Shown here: one piece after another, positions 1 through 6,578 of the stretch
Layout of the letters: the number at the start of each line of letters is the position of its first letter
Numbering within the stretch: the stretch's first letter is position 1
Virus record (IMG/VR): IMGVR_UViG_3300046028_002158
Coordinates: 1 to 21,132 of that record
From: a virus
Length of the DNA: 21,132 nt
Strand: one strand, 5' to 3'
The notes under the pieces: model-generated
The model's input: the letters and a program-made list of their open reading frames with translations, nothing else
Database searches by the model: none
What the model was told of the DNA's origin: nothing
Position numbers and translations under genes: made by a program

Positions 1-1634
1 GATCCAGTAGATGATCTTGTCTCAAGAGGTGCGTATCTAAAGATTGGTTCCTTACTTGTCACTACACCTGCTGCGTGAATACCTGTACCACGGATGCGAC
101 CACGGAGTTGTTCTCCGTATACTTCTACTTCTGGATACTTTTCTCTAAACTCTCGTGTTGATTTTGAACTACAGAAATCGTCCCACGAGTCTACGGTTTT
201 TAAAACCTTGTTAACATCAGACAAAGGGATATTCAATACTCTTGAAACATCTCTAACAATTCCCTTGCCAGTAAACTCAAGGAATGTAGCGATAGATGCT
301 ACGTGTCGATACTGTCTAACAAGATAGTCTTTAACTTCTTCACGACGAGTATCCTGAATATCTGTATCAATATCGGGGAAGTCATTACGATCTGGATTAA
401 TAAAACGGAAGAACAAAAGATTATGCTCAATAGGATCAATGTCTGTAATATTTAATGCATAACAAACAAGAGAGCCAGCAGAAGAACCACGACCTGGCCC
501 AACCATGATCTCTTCTTTCTTAGCCCAGTTAATCATATTGCTTACAACAAGAAAATATGGGGCAAACTTTTTATCTTTAATAATCTGCAACTCTTCTTGA
601 AGTCTATCAAGGTACTCTTGGTTTTCTGATAGGCCTCTTTCTACCAAACCTTCAAGTGCAGCCTTAGCAAGTTCTTTGTCAGGACTCTTGTACTGTACTG
701 GCAAGAGGTTTAATCCTTCTTGAATGCCATAGTCTCCTACTGTGTCTGCTAATAAGAGTGTGTTTGAGTAGATGTCAGGTCTATCAATCCCCTGCAATTC
801 CATCGCTGCTTTAATCTCTTCATAAGATAACAGGTGGATATCAAACTTATTAAATGTAATCTGACGGTCTTCACCATAAAGATAGTCAAGACGCTCCATC
901 ATATTAGGCTTCTTCTTTGACTTCTCGTATGTTGCATCTTTTACAAACTTGCCATGTGTGTTCATAAGCAACTTGAACTCTTGAACCTCTTTTTGTGACG
1001 GATCAACGTGGTGGCAGTCTGGTGTAACAACAACCTTAACACTAAATTCATCCGCAAGTTCAATAAGATATTTATTAATTTGTGCTTCATTATGTGGCAT
1101 GACCTCAATGTAATAGTCTTCGCCAAAGCGCTCTTTAAACCAAGAGATGTACTTCTTAGCAATAGCAAACTCTTCTTCTTCTAATGCTTTAACCAATACA
1201 CTACTTGGACAAGCAGAGGTAACAATAATACCTTCTTTATACTTTTCCAATATAGTAAAATCAAATCGTGGCTTCTTGAAGAAACCATCTGTCCAAGATA
1301 GTTCGCTAATCTTATTTAAATTTTCCAAACCAATTTGATTCTTGGCTAGAAGGATAATGTGATTGTAGACAAGATCTTGTTGACCTTCTCTTTCAGACTT
1401 ATCTCGTGTATCAGATATGTCTGCACACATGTATCCTTCTAGACCTAGAATTGGCTTAATGCCCTTTGCTTTTGCAATACGGTGCAGTTCCCTATGCCCA
1501 GATAAAGTACCGTGGTCAGTGATGGCAATTGCTGGCATCCCTAACTCAACTGCACGGTCAACGTATTCTTCTGGAGTAGCAATCCCATCAAACAAACTAA
1601 AATGGGTGTGAACATGTAAGCCGACGTAGTTCAT
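1..1634 (-). CDS. dnaE: DNA polymerase III alpha subunit (C-family replicative polymerase), C-terminus cut by left window edge
   Basis: Catalytic subunit of a bacterial-type replicative DNA polymerase, which would copy the phage genome. About 544 residues are visible and the frame is open to the left edge. The N-terminal PHP domain opens directly with HVHTHFS (H7, H9), followed by D16, ITDHG (H41), E66, H92, SACPS (C142) and PDCHH (D206, H208). The palm follows, with PGRGSSAGS at about 380-388 and the aspartate cluster PDIDTD at 420-425. Near the edge comes GIHAAGVV, a typical DnaE motif. The ATG lies 1 nt past the SSB stop and has only a weak ribosome site, so translation is probably coupled. 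The start is secure because HVHTH begins at residue 7. The fingers, beta-binding and OB regions would lie outside the window. Confidence 0.93.
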   Translation of the reverse strand, partial: MNYVGLHVHTHFSLFDGIATPEEYVDRAVELGMPAIAITDHGTLSGHRELHRIAKAKGIKPILGLEGYMCADISDTRDKSEREGQQDLVYNHIILLAKNQIGLENLNKISELSWTDGFFKKPRFDFTILEKYKEGIIVTSACPSSVLVKALEEEEFAIAKKYISWFKERFGEDYYIEVMPHNEAQINKYLIELADEFSVKVVVTPDCHHVDPSQKEVQEFKLLMNTHGKFVKDATYEKSKKKPNMMERLDYLYGEDRQITFNKFDIHLLSYEEIKAAMELQGIDRPDIYSNTLLLADTVGDYGIQEGLNLLPVQYKSPDKELAKAALEGLVERGLSENQEYLDRLQEELQIIKDKKFAPYFLVVSNMINWAKKEEIMVGPGRGSSAGSLVCYALNITDIDPIEHNLLFFRFINPDRNDFPDIDTDIQDTRREEVKDYLVRQYRHVASIATFLEFTGKGIVRDVSRVLNIPLSDVNKVLKTVDSWDDFCSSKSTREFREKYPEVEVYGEQLRGRIRGTGIHAAGVVTSKEPIFRYAPLETRSSTG

Positions 1635-1635
1635 A

Positions 1636-2289
1636 TTACCAATCAGCGTTTGTTGCTGAAGTGGCAGATGGGCCATCAAAGCCCAAATAGAACGCTTCTT
1701 GTTCTGCGTATGGAACCTTGCGTAGTGCAGATTCTAGTGGGTAAGGCTTAATGTCTCCCCAGTTGAATGGCTCCTTGTCTGGTGCAGATGGAATTAGTGT
1801 GTAACTGGTTTCAGTTCCCTGTCCGTTACGCTTTAACTTCCACTGTACATTTGAGATGCTTCCTGTTTCAAGTGCATACTCACGAATTGTATTGAATGAT
1901 GATTGCTTGCTGACACCCATTGACCAGATTGCAACATATGGTGCTTCAATGCCGTCGTCTACTAGAACGTTGCAATAGAAACGAAGACGTGCTCTCCAGC
2001 CAGCCTTTGGATCCTTGCGGTGCATCTCTTCTGCCCAGTCACGACCTTCTGTATCCATTGTATCTACAGCCTTACGCTTGTAGTCCTTTGGGTTTGTGTG
2101 CTCTGATACAACAATTGCTAGACCACGCTCTGCATTATAGTTTGCTGAGTCTTCGTCAAGTTCTTCTAAAAATCTAATCTTTACAGATTGTCCATCTGCA
2201 ATTTTTAGCCACTTAACCTTTGGGCCATCGCCACCCTTTGGGCCATCTAGTATTGGACCCATTTCTTTGATTCCTCTTAGTATTGCCAT
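1636..2289 (-). CDS. Putative single-stranded DNA-binding protein (phage gp32-like)
   Basis: Probably coats single-stranded DNA at the replication fork. The 217-residue protein lies between primase and polymerase, which fits. After an N-terminal segment rich in Gly and Lys, residues 28-62 and 98-168 look like the beta strands of an OB fold, with a strand around FYCNVLV (104-110) and an aromatic/basic patch SNVQWKLKRNG (146-156). The C-terminal tail is Ser/Thr/Ala-rich and ends in NADW. That gives an acidic residue followed by a terminal aromatic, loosely recalling the acidic tips of SSBs but much less charged. The upstream purine stretch AAGAGAAAA is a poor ribosome site. The assignment rests on context and on my memory of similar actinophage proteins, not on a diagnostic motif. 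A non-SSB replication accessory protein remains possible. Confidence 0.55.
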   Translation of the reverse strand: MAILRGIKEMGPILDGPKGGDGPKVKWLKIADGQSVKIRFLEELDEDSANYNAERGLAIVVSEHTNPKDYKRKAVDTMDTEGRDWAEEMHRKDPKAGWRARLRFYCNVLVDDGIEAPYVAIWSMGVSKQSSFNTIREYALETGSISNVQWKLKRNGQGTETSYTLIPSAPDKEPFNWGDIKPYPLESALRKVPYAEQEAFYLGFDGPSATSATNADW

Positions 2290-2313
2290 TTGTTTTCTCT
2301 TTTCTGTGTTATG

Positions 2314-3258
2314 TTAGTTTAGCATAGACTGTATTGATTTGTCAAACTGGAAATCCAGTTCTTTAATTGACTTATCGTCCATGTCGCCTATATCTTTATA
2401 TTCTTTATTTAGTTTGATTACGGATACACGAGAACCAAGTTTTTCAACTATCTTAGTTTTCATATTTCCACCTGCTTCATCGTTGTCCGCAATAACAATT
2501 ATATCATTAAAGTACTTTTGAAGCAACTCTATTTGTATGTTAGAAACATTTGATCCAAGTGTAGCCACAGCAGGAAGTCCTACTTGATCAAGCCTGATTG
2601 CATCAAAGGATGACTCCACAACATACACTGTCCCTGAACTTTTAACTCTGTGCAAATTAAATAAGGTTTTAGATTTTGGTAGGCCTGGAGTATTCTTAAA
2701 CTCTTTACCTTCAATAGATCTTCCAACAAAACCAATAGGCAAACCATCTGGACTATGGACTGGTACAGTTACCATATCTTGCTTTTCTGAATATCCTAAA
2801 GAAAACTTTGATGCTGACTCTTTGTTAATTTTTCTATAGTTAAAATAATTCTTTGCTCTTTCTGATTCAAGGAGATTGTTGTGCAAACGCTTAAGAACTA
2901 ATTCATCAAACATTGTAAACTCTGGTTTTTTGTATAGAGCCTTATCGATATCTGTTTCAATGCTTGTTTCTGTCTCTTTGCTTTTAATAAATCTTGCAGC
3001 CTCAAAGTATGTTCTATTAGACATATGCATAACAAATTCAATAAATCCAGTTACGTGGTGACAAGCAAAACAAAAGAAAGTTCCGCTATTCTTATCTATT
3101 TCTCCTGCTGGGGTTCTATTGTTATTATGGTATGGACAAAAAATAATATAATCTGAGTCAACCTCAGACTCAATCGTTACACCTGTTCCTGTGAGAACTC
3201 TTTTAATTTGCTCTTTTGTGTATAGATTGCCGTGCTTCCGTCTATTCCTGATATCCAT
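2314..3258 (-). CDS. dnaG: DnaG-type DNA primase (CHC2 zinc finger plus Toprim)
   Basis: Makes the RNA primers for phage DNA replication. The 314-residue protein is short for a DnaG family member and has no fused helicase; the DnaB-like helicase is a separate gene nearby. The CHC2-type zinc finger has C41-P-Y-H44 and C63-F-A-C66. The catalytic core holds YRKI...SLGYSE (about 141-157) and VGRSI (178-182). The Toprim fold shows VVESSFDA (E215) and IADNDEAG (D258, D260), the metal-binding acidic residues. Translating from this ATG meets no in-frame ATG, GTG or TTG before the zinc finger, so the start is well fixed even though it makes an 82-nt overlap with the gene before it. A GGGGAG sits 12 nt before the ATG, rather far for a ribosome site. 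Confidence 0.93.
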   Translation of the reverse strand: MDIRNRRKHGNLYTKEQIKRVLTGTGVTIESEVDSDYIIFCPYHNNNRTPAGEIDKNSGTFFCFACHHVTGFIEFVMHMSNRTYFEAARFIKSKETETSIETDIDKALYKKPEFTMFDELVLKRLHNNLLESERAKNYFNYRKINKESASKFSLGYSEKQDMVTVPVHSPDGLPIGFVGRSIEGKEFKNTPGLPKSKTLFNLHRVKSSGTVYVVESSFDAIRLDQVGLPAVATLGSNVSNIQIELLQKYFNDIIVIADNDEAGGNMKTKIVEKLGSRVSVIKLNKEYKDIGDMDDKSIKELDFQFDKSIQSMLN

Positions 3259-3530
3259 TCGCTTTGTTTTCTCCCCGTATATGTTCCGTGTACTGTTAGT
3301 TGAAATTCAAAATATTTTTTCTTGTGATTATAGTCTAGCGTAAAATCTGGAGTTATGTCAAGCCTTGGAACATATCCTGAAAGTCGCATCTCAGATTCAA
3401 GCAATCTGACATACTCCGCCTTAAGCCTACCAAGGGCTGACTCATCGTGGATAATCCCATCAAGATAGAACTTTTTGATAGGCCTATGGTGATAGAAGGT
3501 AGGAGGAATATTTTCCTTATTTTGCGACAT
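3177..3530 (-). CDS. Conserved phage protein of unknown function
   Basis: A 117-residue soluble protein without a signal peptide or membrane segment. I do not recognise a functional domain. The centre (about 38-60) looks helical and charged. The second half alternates polar and aromatic residues (FTLDYN, YFEFQLTVHG) and ends in YTGRKQSEWISGIDG followed by a Lys/Glu-rich tail. I recall similar YxGRKQSE...GxDG endings in small proteins of actinophage replication regions, which supports the reading frame down to its stop inside the primase gene. The ATG lies 5 nt after a TATAAT and 11 nt after the nearest AGG, so it may be translated from a leaderless transcript. An alternative frame starting at 3535 codes for nothing recognisable. 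A role in priming is suggested only by position. Confidence 0.7.
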   Translation of the reverse strand: MSQNKENIPPTFYHHRPIKKFYLDGIIHDESALGRLKAEYVRLLESEMRLSGYVPRLDITPDFTLDYNHKKKYFEFQLTVHGTYTGRKQSEWISGIDGSTAIYTQKSKLKEFSQEQV

Positions 3531-3535
3531 ACCAT

Positions 3536-3563
3536 ATTATACCTACTTATCTTTATATTTTAA
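3536..3563 (-). promoter_or_regulatory. Candidate leaderless promoter before the 117-residue gene
   Basis: The 35-nt gap is the longest in the window. Reading on the minus strand it contains TTAAAA (3563-3558, four of six bases of a sigma-70 -35 box), a 16-nt spacer and a perfect TATAAT (3541-3536). Only five bases separate the TATAAT from the ATG at 3530, so a transcript starting about seven bases after the -10 box would begin at or next to the start codon. The sequence is seen directly; promoter activity is inferred. Confidence 0.5.
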
Positions 3564-3565
3564 GC

Positions 3566-4156
3566 CTATTCAATTGGACCAGCAAAAGATGTGCCAATAG
3601 TATACCTTTCACCCCTGGTTACTGCATTTACCCCATGTTTTAATTGTCTTTTATAGTAAACAATGTCTCCGCTTCTTGGCTTATAGACAAAATTTCTTTC
3701 TGGAAAATAAATTTCCCCATTGTCATAATCATCGTTAATGTATACCATTACTATAAAACTATCACTTAGCGGGTGGTCATCGTTTATATCTTGATGCACT
3801 CCCATTGGGCCATAGTTCATTGTCAGTTTAGAAACAATTATGAAGTTATCTCCTATAGCGTCTCCATCTATCAACATTGCTTGCTTTACCTTGCTGATAT
3901 TTTTTCTTTTTAAAAAATCTATTAATGAATCATTCAGAAGATTATAAAAAATTGATCTTAATTCCATTGCAGCATAATTGTCTTTTTCATGAGTTACTGC
4001 AGGAAGTTCCATAGTCAGGTGAGGTCTTCTTTCAACCTTTTCTAACTTATGAGATCCTTCGCTAACCAAATTAATCAAATTAATTATATGGTCTGCATCT
4101 ATTTTATTTTCATAAATAGTTATAAAGTCTGTATCAAATTTAGGTGTTTGGTTCAT
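3566..4156 (-). CDS. 2-oxoglutarate/Fe(II)-dependent oxygenase (prolyl-hydroxylase-like)
   Basis: Predicted non-haem iron oxygenase that couples hydroxylation of an unknown substrate to decarboxylation of 2-oxoglutarate. Counting from the chosen start, the 196-residue protein carries the iron triad H121-Q-D123 and H174 (LKHGVNAVTRGERYTI), with R184 as the likely 2-oxoglutarate anchor. Strands YDNGEIYFPE (144-153) and PRSGDIVYY (160-168) match the double-stranded beta helix. The frame stays open to an ATG at 4207, but that start lies inside the helicase gene. The ATG at 4156 has GAGGA 8 nt upstream and sits 1 nt after the helicase stop, so I prefer it. Such enzymes are frequent in environmental phages. 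Their substrate here could be protein, nucleotide or DNA, and the sequence does not decide. Stop codon TAG. Confidence 0.85.
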   Translation of the reverse strand: MNQTPKFDTDFITIYENKIDADHIINLINLVSEGSHKLEKVERRPHLTMELPAVTHEKDNYAAMELRSIFYNLLNDSLIDFLKRKNISKVKQAMLIDGDAIGDNFIIVSKLTMNYGPMGVHQDINDDHPLSDSFIVMVYINDDYDNGEIYFPERNFVYKPRSGDIVYYKRQLKHGVNAVTRGERYTIGTSFAGPIE

Positions 4157-4169
4157 ATTATTTGTCCTC
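4157..4169 (-). promoter_or_regulatory. Shine-Dalgarno site that sets the oxygenase start
   Basis: GAGGA at 4169-4165 lies 8 nt before the ATG at 4156 and inside the last codons of the helicase gene. It favours this start over the in-frame ATGs at 4207 and 4171. Confidence 0.7.
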
Positions 4170-5378
4170 ATAATCTTTGTATCTGTAGTATCCTTTATCA
4201 AAATCAACCTGCACTAAGAAATCTCCCATAAATCCATTACGGTTCTTTCTAAAAGCACATTCAATTATATCACTATTGGATGCTCTACCTAAAGCAATAA
4301 CCCAGTCAGCATCATATGCAATCTGTCTTGACCAAGCAGTTTGTCCCAATGTTGGTACTCCACTAAGATCATTCACATCATCTGGTGTAGCAGATGAGAT
4401 AGCAATAATTGGAACCTCTTCACCAATAGCCATTAGTTTAAGTTCTCGTGAAAGGTTCTTCATTCGTACCGTTTCATTATCTGACTTCTGATTTGGAGCC
4501 ATCAACTGAAGGTAGTCAACGATTACAAAGTCTGGCTTGTACTGATCAATCTTTCCACGAAGAACAGAAGGATTAATTTCTCCACCTTGATCATTAGAAA
4601 TAATATGAAACTCTGGCTTGCCCTGTAAGTGCTTTGCATGCCAAGCCTTAAGAGTATCTAACTCTACATCTCCATTACTTAACTTGCGATGAGACCAAAG
4701 ACCTTCACCCATAATAGTAAATACACGATTGCGAACTTCTGTTTCTGACATCTCAAGCGAGATTACAAGGGGTGTCTTACCCTGTTTCCAGGCCTGTACA
4801 GCAAAGTATAGAGCCATCCACGACTTTCCTATACCTGGGTATGCTAAGAAGACTCCCAACTGCCCTGGCATAATTCCAGAAGGAAGGTAGTTATCAAACC
4901 CTGGAAGGTTAGTCTTAATACCAACATGACCTGCAGCCTGTTGTATCTTTAGATTTTCAAAGTAAGCAATCGCTGACTCAAGATCTGTAACATCAATGTC
5001 ACGGATTGCAGAAGTGTTTTTCTTTAATTCAGAGGTCTGTGTGATCAAATCATTTAGTGCAACAGTGCCTTGATTATTTTGAACATTGCCTGCTGCTGAT
5101 CTTAAGATATCTTTAAGGCTGTCATTTAGATACTCACCCTGCAACTCTTCAAGGTGGTGCTTTGTCGCTCCCACATTTGCTATAGGAGCAAAGTCTCTAA
5201 ACTTTTCTGTAACAAGTTCTGCGGGTGGAAGGGACTTATTGTTTTCAAAATACAACCTAATAAAATTCCAGATATCTCCGTGAGTTCTAAGAAGGTTATC
5301 AACATTGGCCTGTAAAAGTACGTGGATCTGTTTGTCTTGAAGAACTGCAGTAATTAGTTTGGACTCTGTATTATTCAC
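4158..5378 (-). CDS. dnaB: DnaB-type replicative helicase
   Basis: Hexameric helicase that unwinds the fork and recruits the primase. The 406-residue protein has a helical N-terminal domain (about 1-100) and a RecA-like ATPase domain. Walker A is AYPGIGKS (179-186), the catalytic glutamate lies in VISLEMS (E209), and Walker B is FVIVDYLQL (D288). Further on come a sensor-like stretch IAISSATPDD, then the downstream AWSRQIAYDADWVIAL, and a KNRNG near the C-terminus that resembles the basic finger of DnaB ATPases. Translation starts at GTG, not ATG, with a strong AAGGAG 7 nt upstream. The gene overlaps the preceding stop by 8 nt, which suggests coupled translation with the 102-residue protein. 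The length is slightly shorter than bacterial DnaB (about 450-470). Confidence 0.94.
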   Translation of the reverse strand: MNNTESKLITAVLQDKQIHVLLQANVDNLLRTHGDIWNFIRLYFENNKSLPPAELVTEKFRDFAPIANVGATKHHLEELQGEYLNDSLKDILRSAAGNVQNNQGTVALNDLITQTSELKKNTSAIRDIDVTDLESAIAYFENLKIQQAAGHVGIKTNLPGFDNYLPSGIMPGQLGVFLAYPGIGKSWMALYFAVQAWKQGKTPLVISLEMSETEVRNRVFTIMGEGLWSHRKLSNGDVELDTLKAWHAKHLQGKPEFHIISNDQGGEINPSVLRGKIDQYKPDFVIVDYLQLMAPNQKSDNETVRMKNLSRELKLMAIGEEVPIIAISSATPDDVNDLSGVPTLGQTAWSRQIAYDADWVIALGRASNSDIIECAFRKNRNGFMGDFLVQVDFDKGYYRYKDYEDK

Positions 5379-5679
5379 TTAGCCACTCCTTTGCCATTCT
5401 TCTACGCTCTGCTCTCTCATTGTCGTCTCTGCTTTTATCTTTTTGTGCCTGTAAAATTTTTTCTGCATTGTATGCAAAGTAGTTCCAAGAAGGATTCTCT
5501 GCAACCTTAAAGTAATACTCAAGTATATCGTAGCAGCCAGAGATACCGTATGACTCTACAAGGGCATCTGATGCCCACTGCTCTACATTTAAATTCAGAG
5601 ATGGCTTTGATTCGTACCTTGCGGTATGATACTTACTGTATCTTGAAAGCAAAGCCATACGGTCTTTGCGTTCTGCCAT
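5371..5679 (-). CDS. Small protein next to DnaB, possible helicase loader or primosome factor
   Basis: A 102-residue, strongly charged, probably all-helical protein. The central part shows LVESYG (40-45), then YDILEYYFKVAENPSWNYFAYN (50-71), followed by a very basic and acidic helix (78-102). The pattern of a YG-containing helix, a Tyr/Phe-rich helix and a PSW...N turn recalls small phage replication accessory proteins, some resembling DnaD or loader C-terminal domains, but I cannot name a family. The gene shares a TAATG with the 68-residue gene before it and overlaps the helicase start by 8 nt. Tight coupling to DnaB is the main reason to suspect a loader role. No ATPase motif is present, so it is not DnaC-like. 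Confidence 0.75.
   Translation of the reverse strand: MAERKDRMALLSRYSKYHTARYESKPSLNLNVEQWASDALVESYGISGCYDILEYYFKVAENPSWNYFAYNAEKILQAQKDKSRDDNERAERRRMAKEWLSE
5379..5391 (-). promoter_or_regulatory. Strong Shine-Dalgarno site for a GTG start (helicase)
   Basis: AAGGAG at 5391-5386 lies 7 nt before the GTG at 5378, within the last codons of the upstream gene. It supports the unusual start codon and indicates the helicase is translated at a good rate despite the overlap. Confidence 0.75.
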
Positions 5680-5885
5680 TACTCGTTGATTTCAGACTTT
5701 GCTTCGTTAATCTTTTCAGTTAACTTGTCTTCTACAAACTTGTAAACTCTTTCAAAGGCTTGATTGATATTTTCTCCGTTATGACGTGAATCAACAACGC
5801 CAAGATCAAGTCTTAGCGATTGAAAGTTTCCAAGGTTAAGTGTGTATCCAAGTGTAACGGATACCTTTGTGTCTTCGTTTTCCAT
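5679..5885 (-). CDS. Small conserved phage protein of unknown function
   Basis: A 68-residue acidic protein when started at the ATG at 5885. The N-terminal half reads as a beta hairpin (KVSVTLGYTLNLGNFQSLRLDLGV, in two strands around LGN). The C-terminal half is one charged helix (AFERVYKFVEDKL and onward). Small phage proteins with a NLGN(F/Y)xS(L/V)RLD core are, as I recall, widespread near replication genes, with no known function. The frame is open to an ATG at 5966, but that start has no ribosome site and lies 68 nt inside the MerR-like gene. The ATG at 5885 has GAAGGG 6 nt upstream and follows the previous stop by 13 nt, so I chose it. Confidence 0.75.
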   Translation of the reverse strand: MENEDTKVSVTLGYTLNLGNFQSLRLDLGVVDSRHNGENINQAFERVYKFVEDKLTEKINEAKSEINE

Positions 5886-5897
5886 TTCATACCCTTC
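5886..5897 (-). promoter_or_regulatory. Shine-Dalgarno site that sets the 68-residue gene's start
   Basis: GAAGGG at 5897-5892 is 6 nt before the ATG at 5885. It decides against the longer 95-residue reading that begins at 5966. Confidence 0.65.
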
Positions 5898-5898
5898 G

Positions 5899-6441
5899 TT
5901 AAATAGACTCGCTCCAAATTGGAACGAACTGTCCGTCTTCTGTTCTCCTATATGTAAGTATACCATCGCCCATTCTTCGTGTCAACTCTTGCTTGCTGGG
6001 CGTAATATCATTAGTAATTAATTTATCTTTTCTTGGTCTACCTATATGGTGTGTAGCAAGTATATCACGAATGTCCCTTACTTGCGATTCTGAGTAGTAG
6101 GACCTTACTTGAAAACCTCTTGCACCACCTTTTTGAGATCCCATTGGAAAAGGAATAACGCCTCTCTTCATTAAGTCTGGCATATATTTTTTATGACGAT
6201 TAACTAAATCAGCAGTCTCTCTAACTGTGTATGCTCGTTCTCTTTTCTTTTTAAAGTCACTAATTAAACAACTTTCAATTTGATCTTTTGTAATATTATA
6301 AACAGACATAATGCCATTAGATTTATTAAGATGATAAATTCTTACAAGGTCTCCATTAAGAAACCAAACTTTTTTGTTCCCTGGAATTACAGGGAGGACA
6401 TTGTAACCTTCGCTCTCAATACTTCCTTTTTTAACAGCCAT
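5899..6441 (-). CDS. MerR-like helix-turn-helix DNA-binding protein with an AT-hook-like tail
   Basis: Probable DNA-binding regulator or replication-linked protein of 180 residues. The N-terminal part (about 12-66) forms a small beta-rich domain (KKVWFLNGDLVRIYHL, residues 23-38). A winged helix of MerR/excisionase type follows: YTVRETADLVNRHKKYMPDLM (71-91) as the helix-turn-helix and KGGARGFQVRSYYSESQV (104-121) as the wing. Residues 134-140 read GRPRKDK, an AT-hook-like core. A conserved-looking tail, GDGILTYRR...FVPIW, ends the protein. No effector-binding domain is seen. The ATG has GGAGGG 3 nt upstream and overlaps the zinc ribbon gene by 55 nt. Being between tail and replication genes, it could control the switch between them; this is inference. 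Confidence 0.85.
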   Translation of the reverse strand: MAVKKGSIESEGYNVLPVIPGNKKVWFLNGDLVRIYHLNKSNGIMSVYNITKDQIESCLISDFKKKRERAYTVRETADLVNRHKKYMPDLMKRGVIPFPMGSQKGGARGFQVRSYYSESQVRDIRDILATHHIGRPRKDKLITNDITPSKQELTRRMGDGILTYRRTEDGQFVPIWSESI

Positions 6442-6578
6442 GAACCCTCCGCAGAACTTCCTGGTGGATTAAAAAAATTTCTTGATCCGCAAGACATGCA
6501 GTATGTTTCAAGGTGTCCGACTGTGCTGTGTTGTCTATCAAGGAACATTCTCCCACTACATTTTTTACATTTCAACAT
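6387..6578 (-). CDS. Four-cysteine zinc ribbon protein
   Basis: A 63-residue protein with C4-K-K-C7 and C27-M-S-C30, spaced as in a classic zinc ribbon, and a basic C-terminal half (LLKKEVLRAK). Such small ribbons bind nucleic acid or act as transcription adaptors; which applies here is not visible. Its start forms a TAATG with the stop of the last tail gene, so it is translationally coupled to the structural module. Its last 55 nt overlap the MerR-like gene in another frame. No good ribosome site precedes the ATG. The spacing of the cysteines and the strong ribosome site of the following gene inside it make both overlapping frames believable. Confidence 0.75.
   Translation of the reverse strand: MLKCKKCSGRMFLDRQHSTVGHLETYCMSCGSRNFFNPPGSSAEGSWLLKKEVLRAKVTMSSL

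Noticed and set aside
3353-3535. 60-residue minus-strand frame starting 5 nt before the 117-residue gene
   Set aside because: Its sequence shows no domain or plausible fold and it shares the DNA of a better supported gene; most likely a shadow.
4157-4207. Longer start for the oxygenase
   Set aside because: It falls in the helicase gene without a ribosome site; GAGGA fits the ATG at 4156.
5886-5966. Longer start for the 68-residue gene
   Set aside because: It would lie inside the MerR-like gene without a ribosome site; GAAGGG fits the ATG at 5885.
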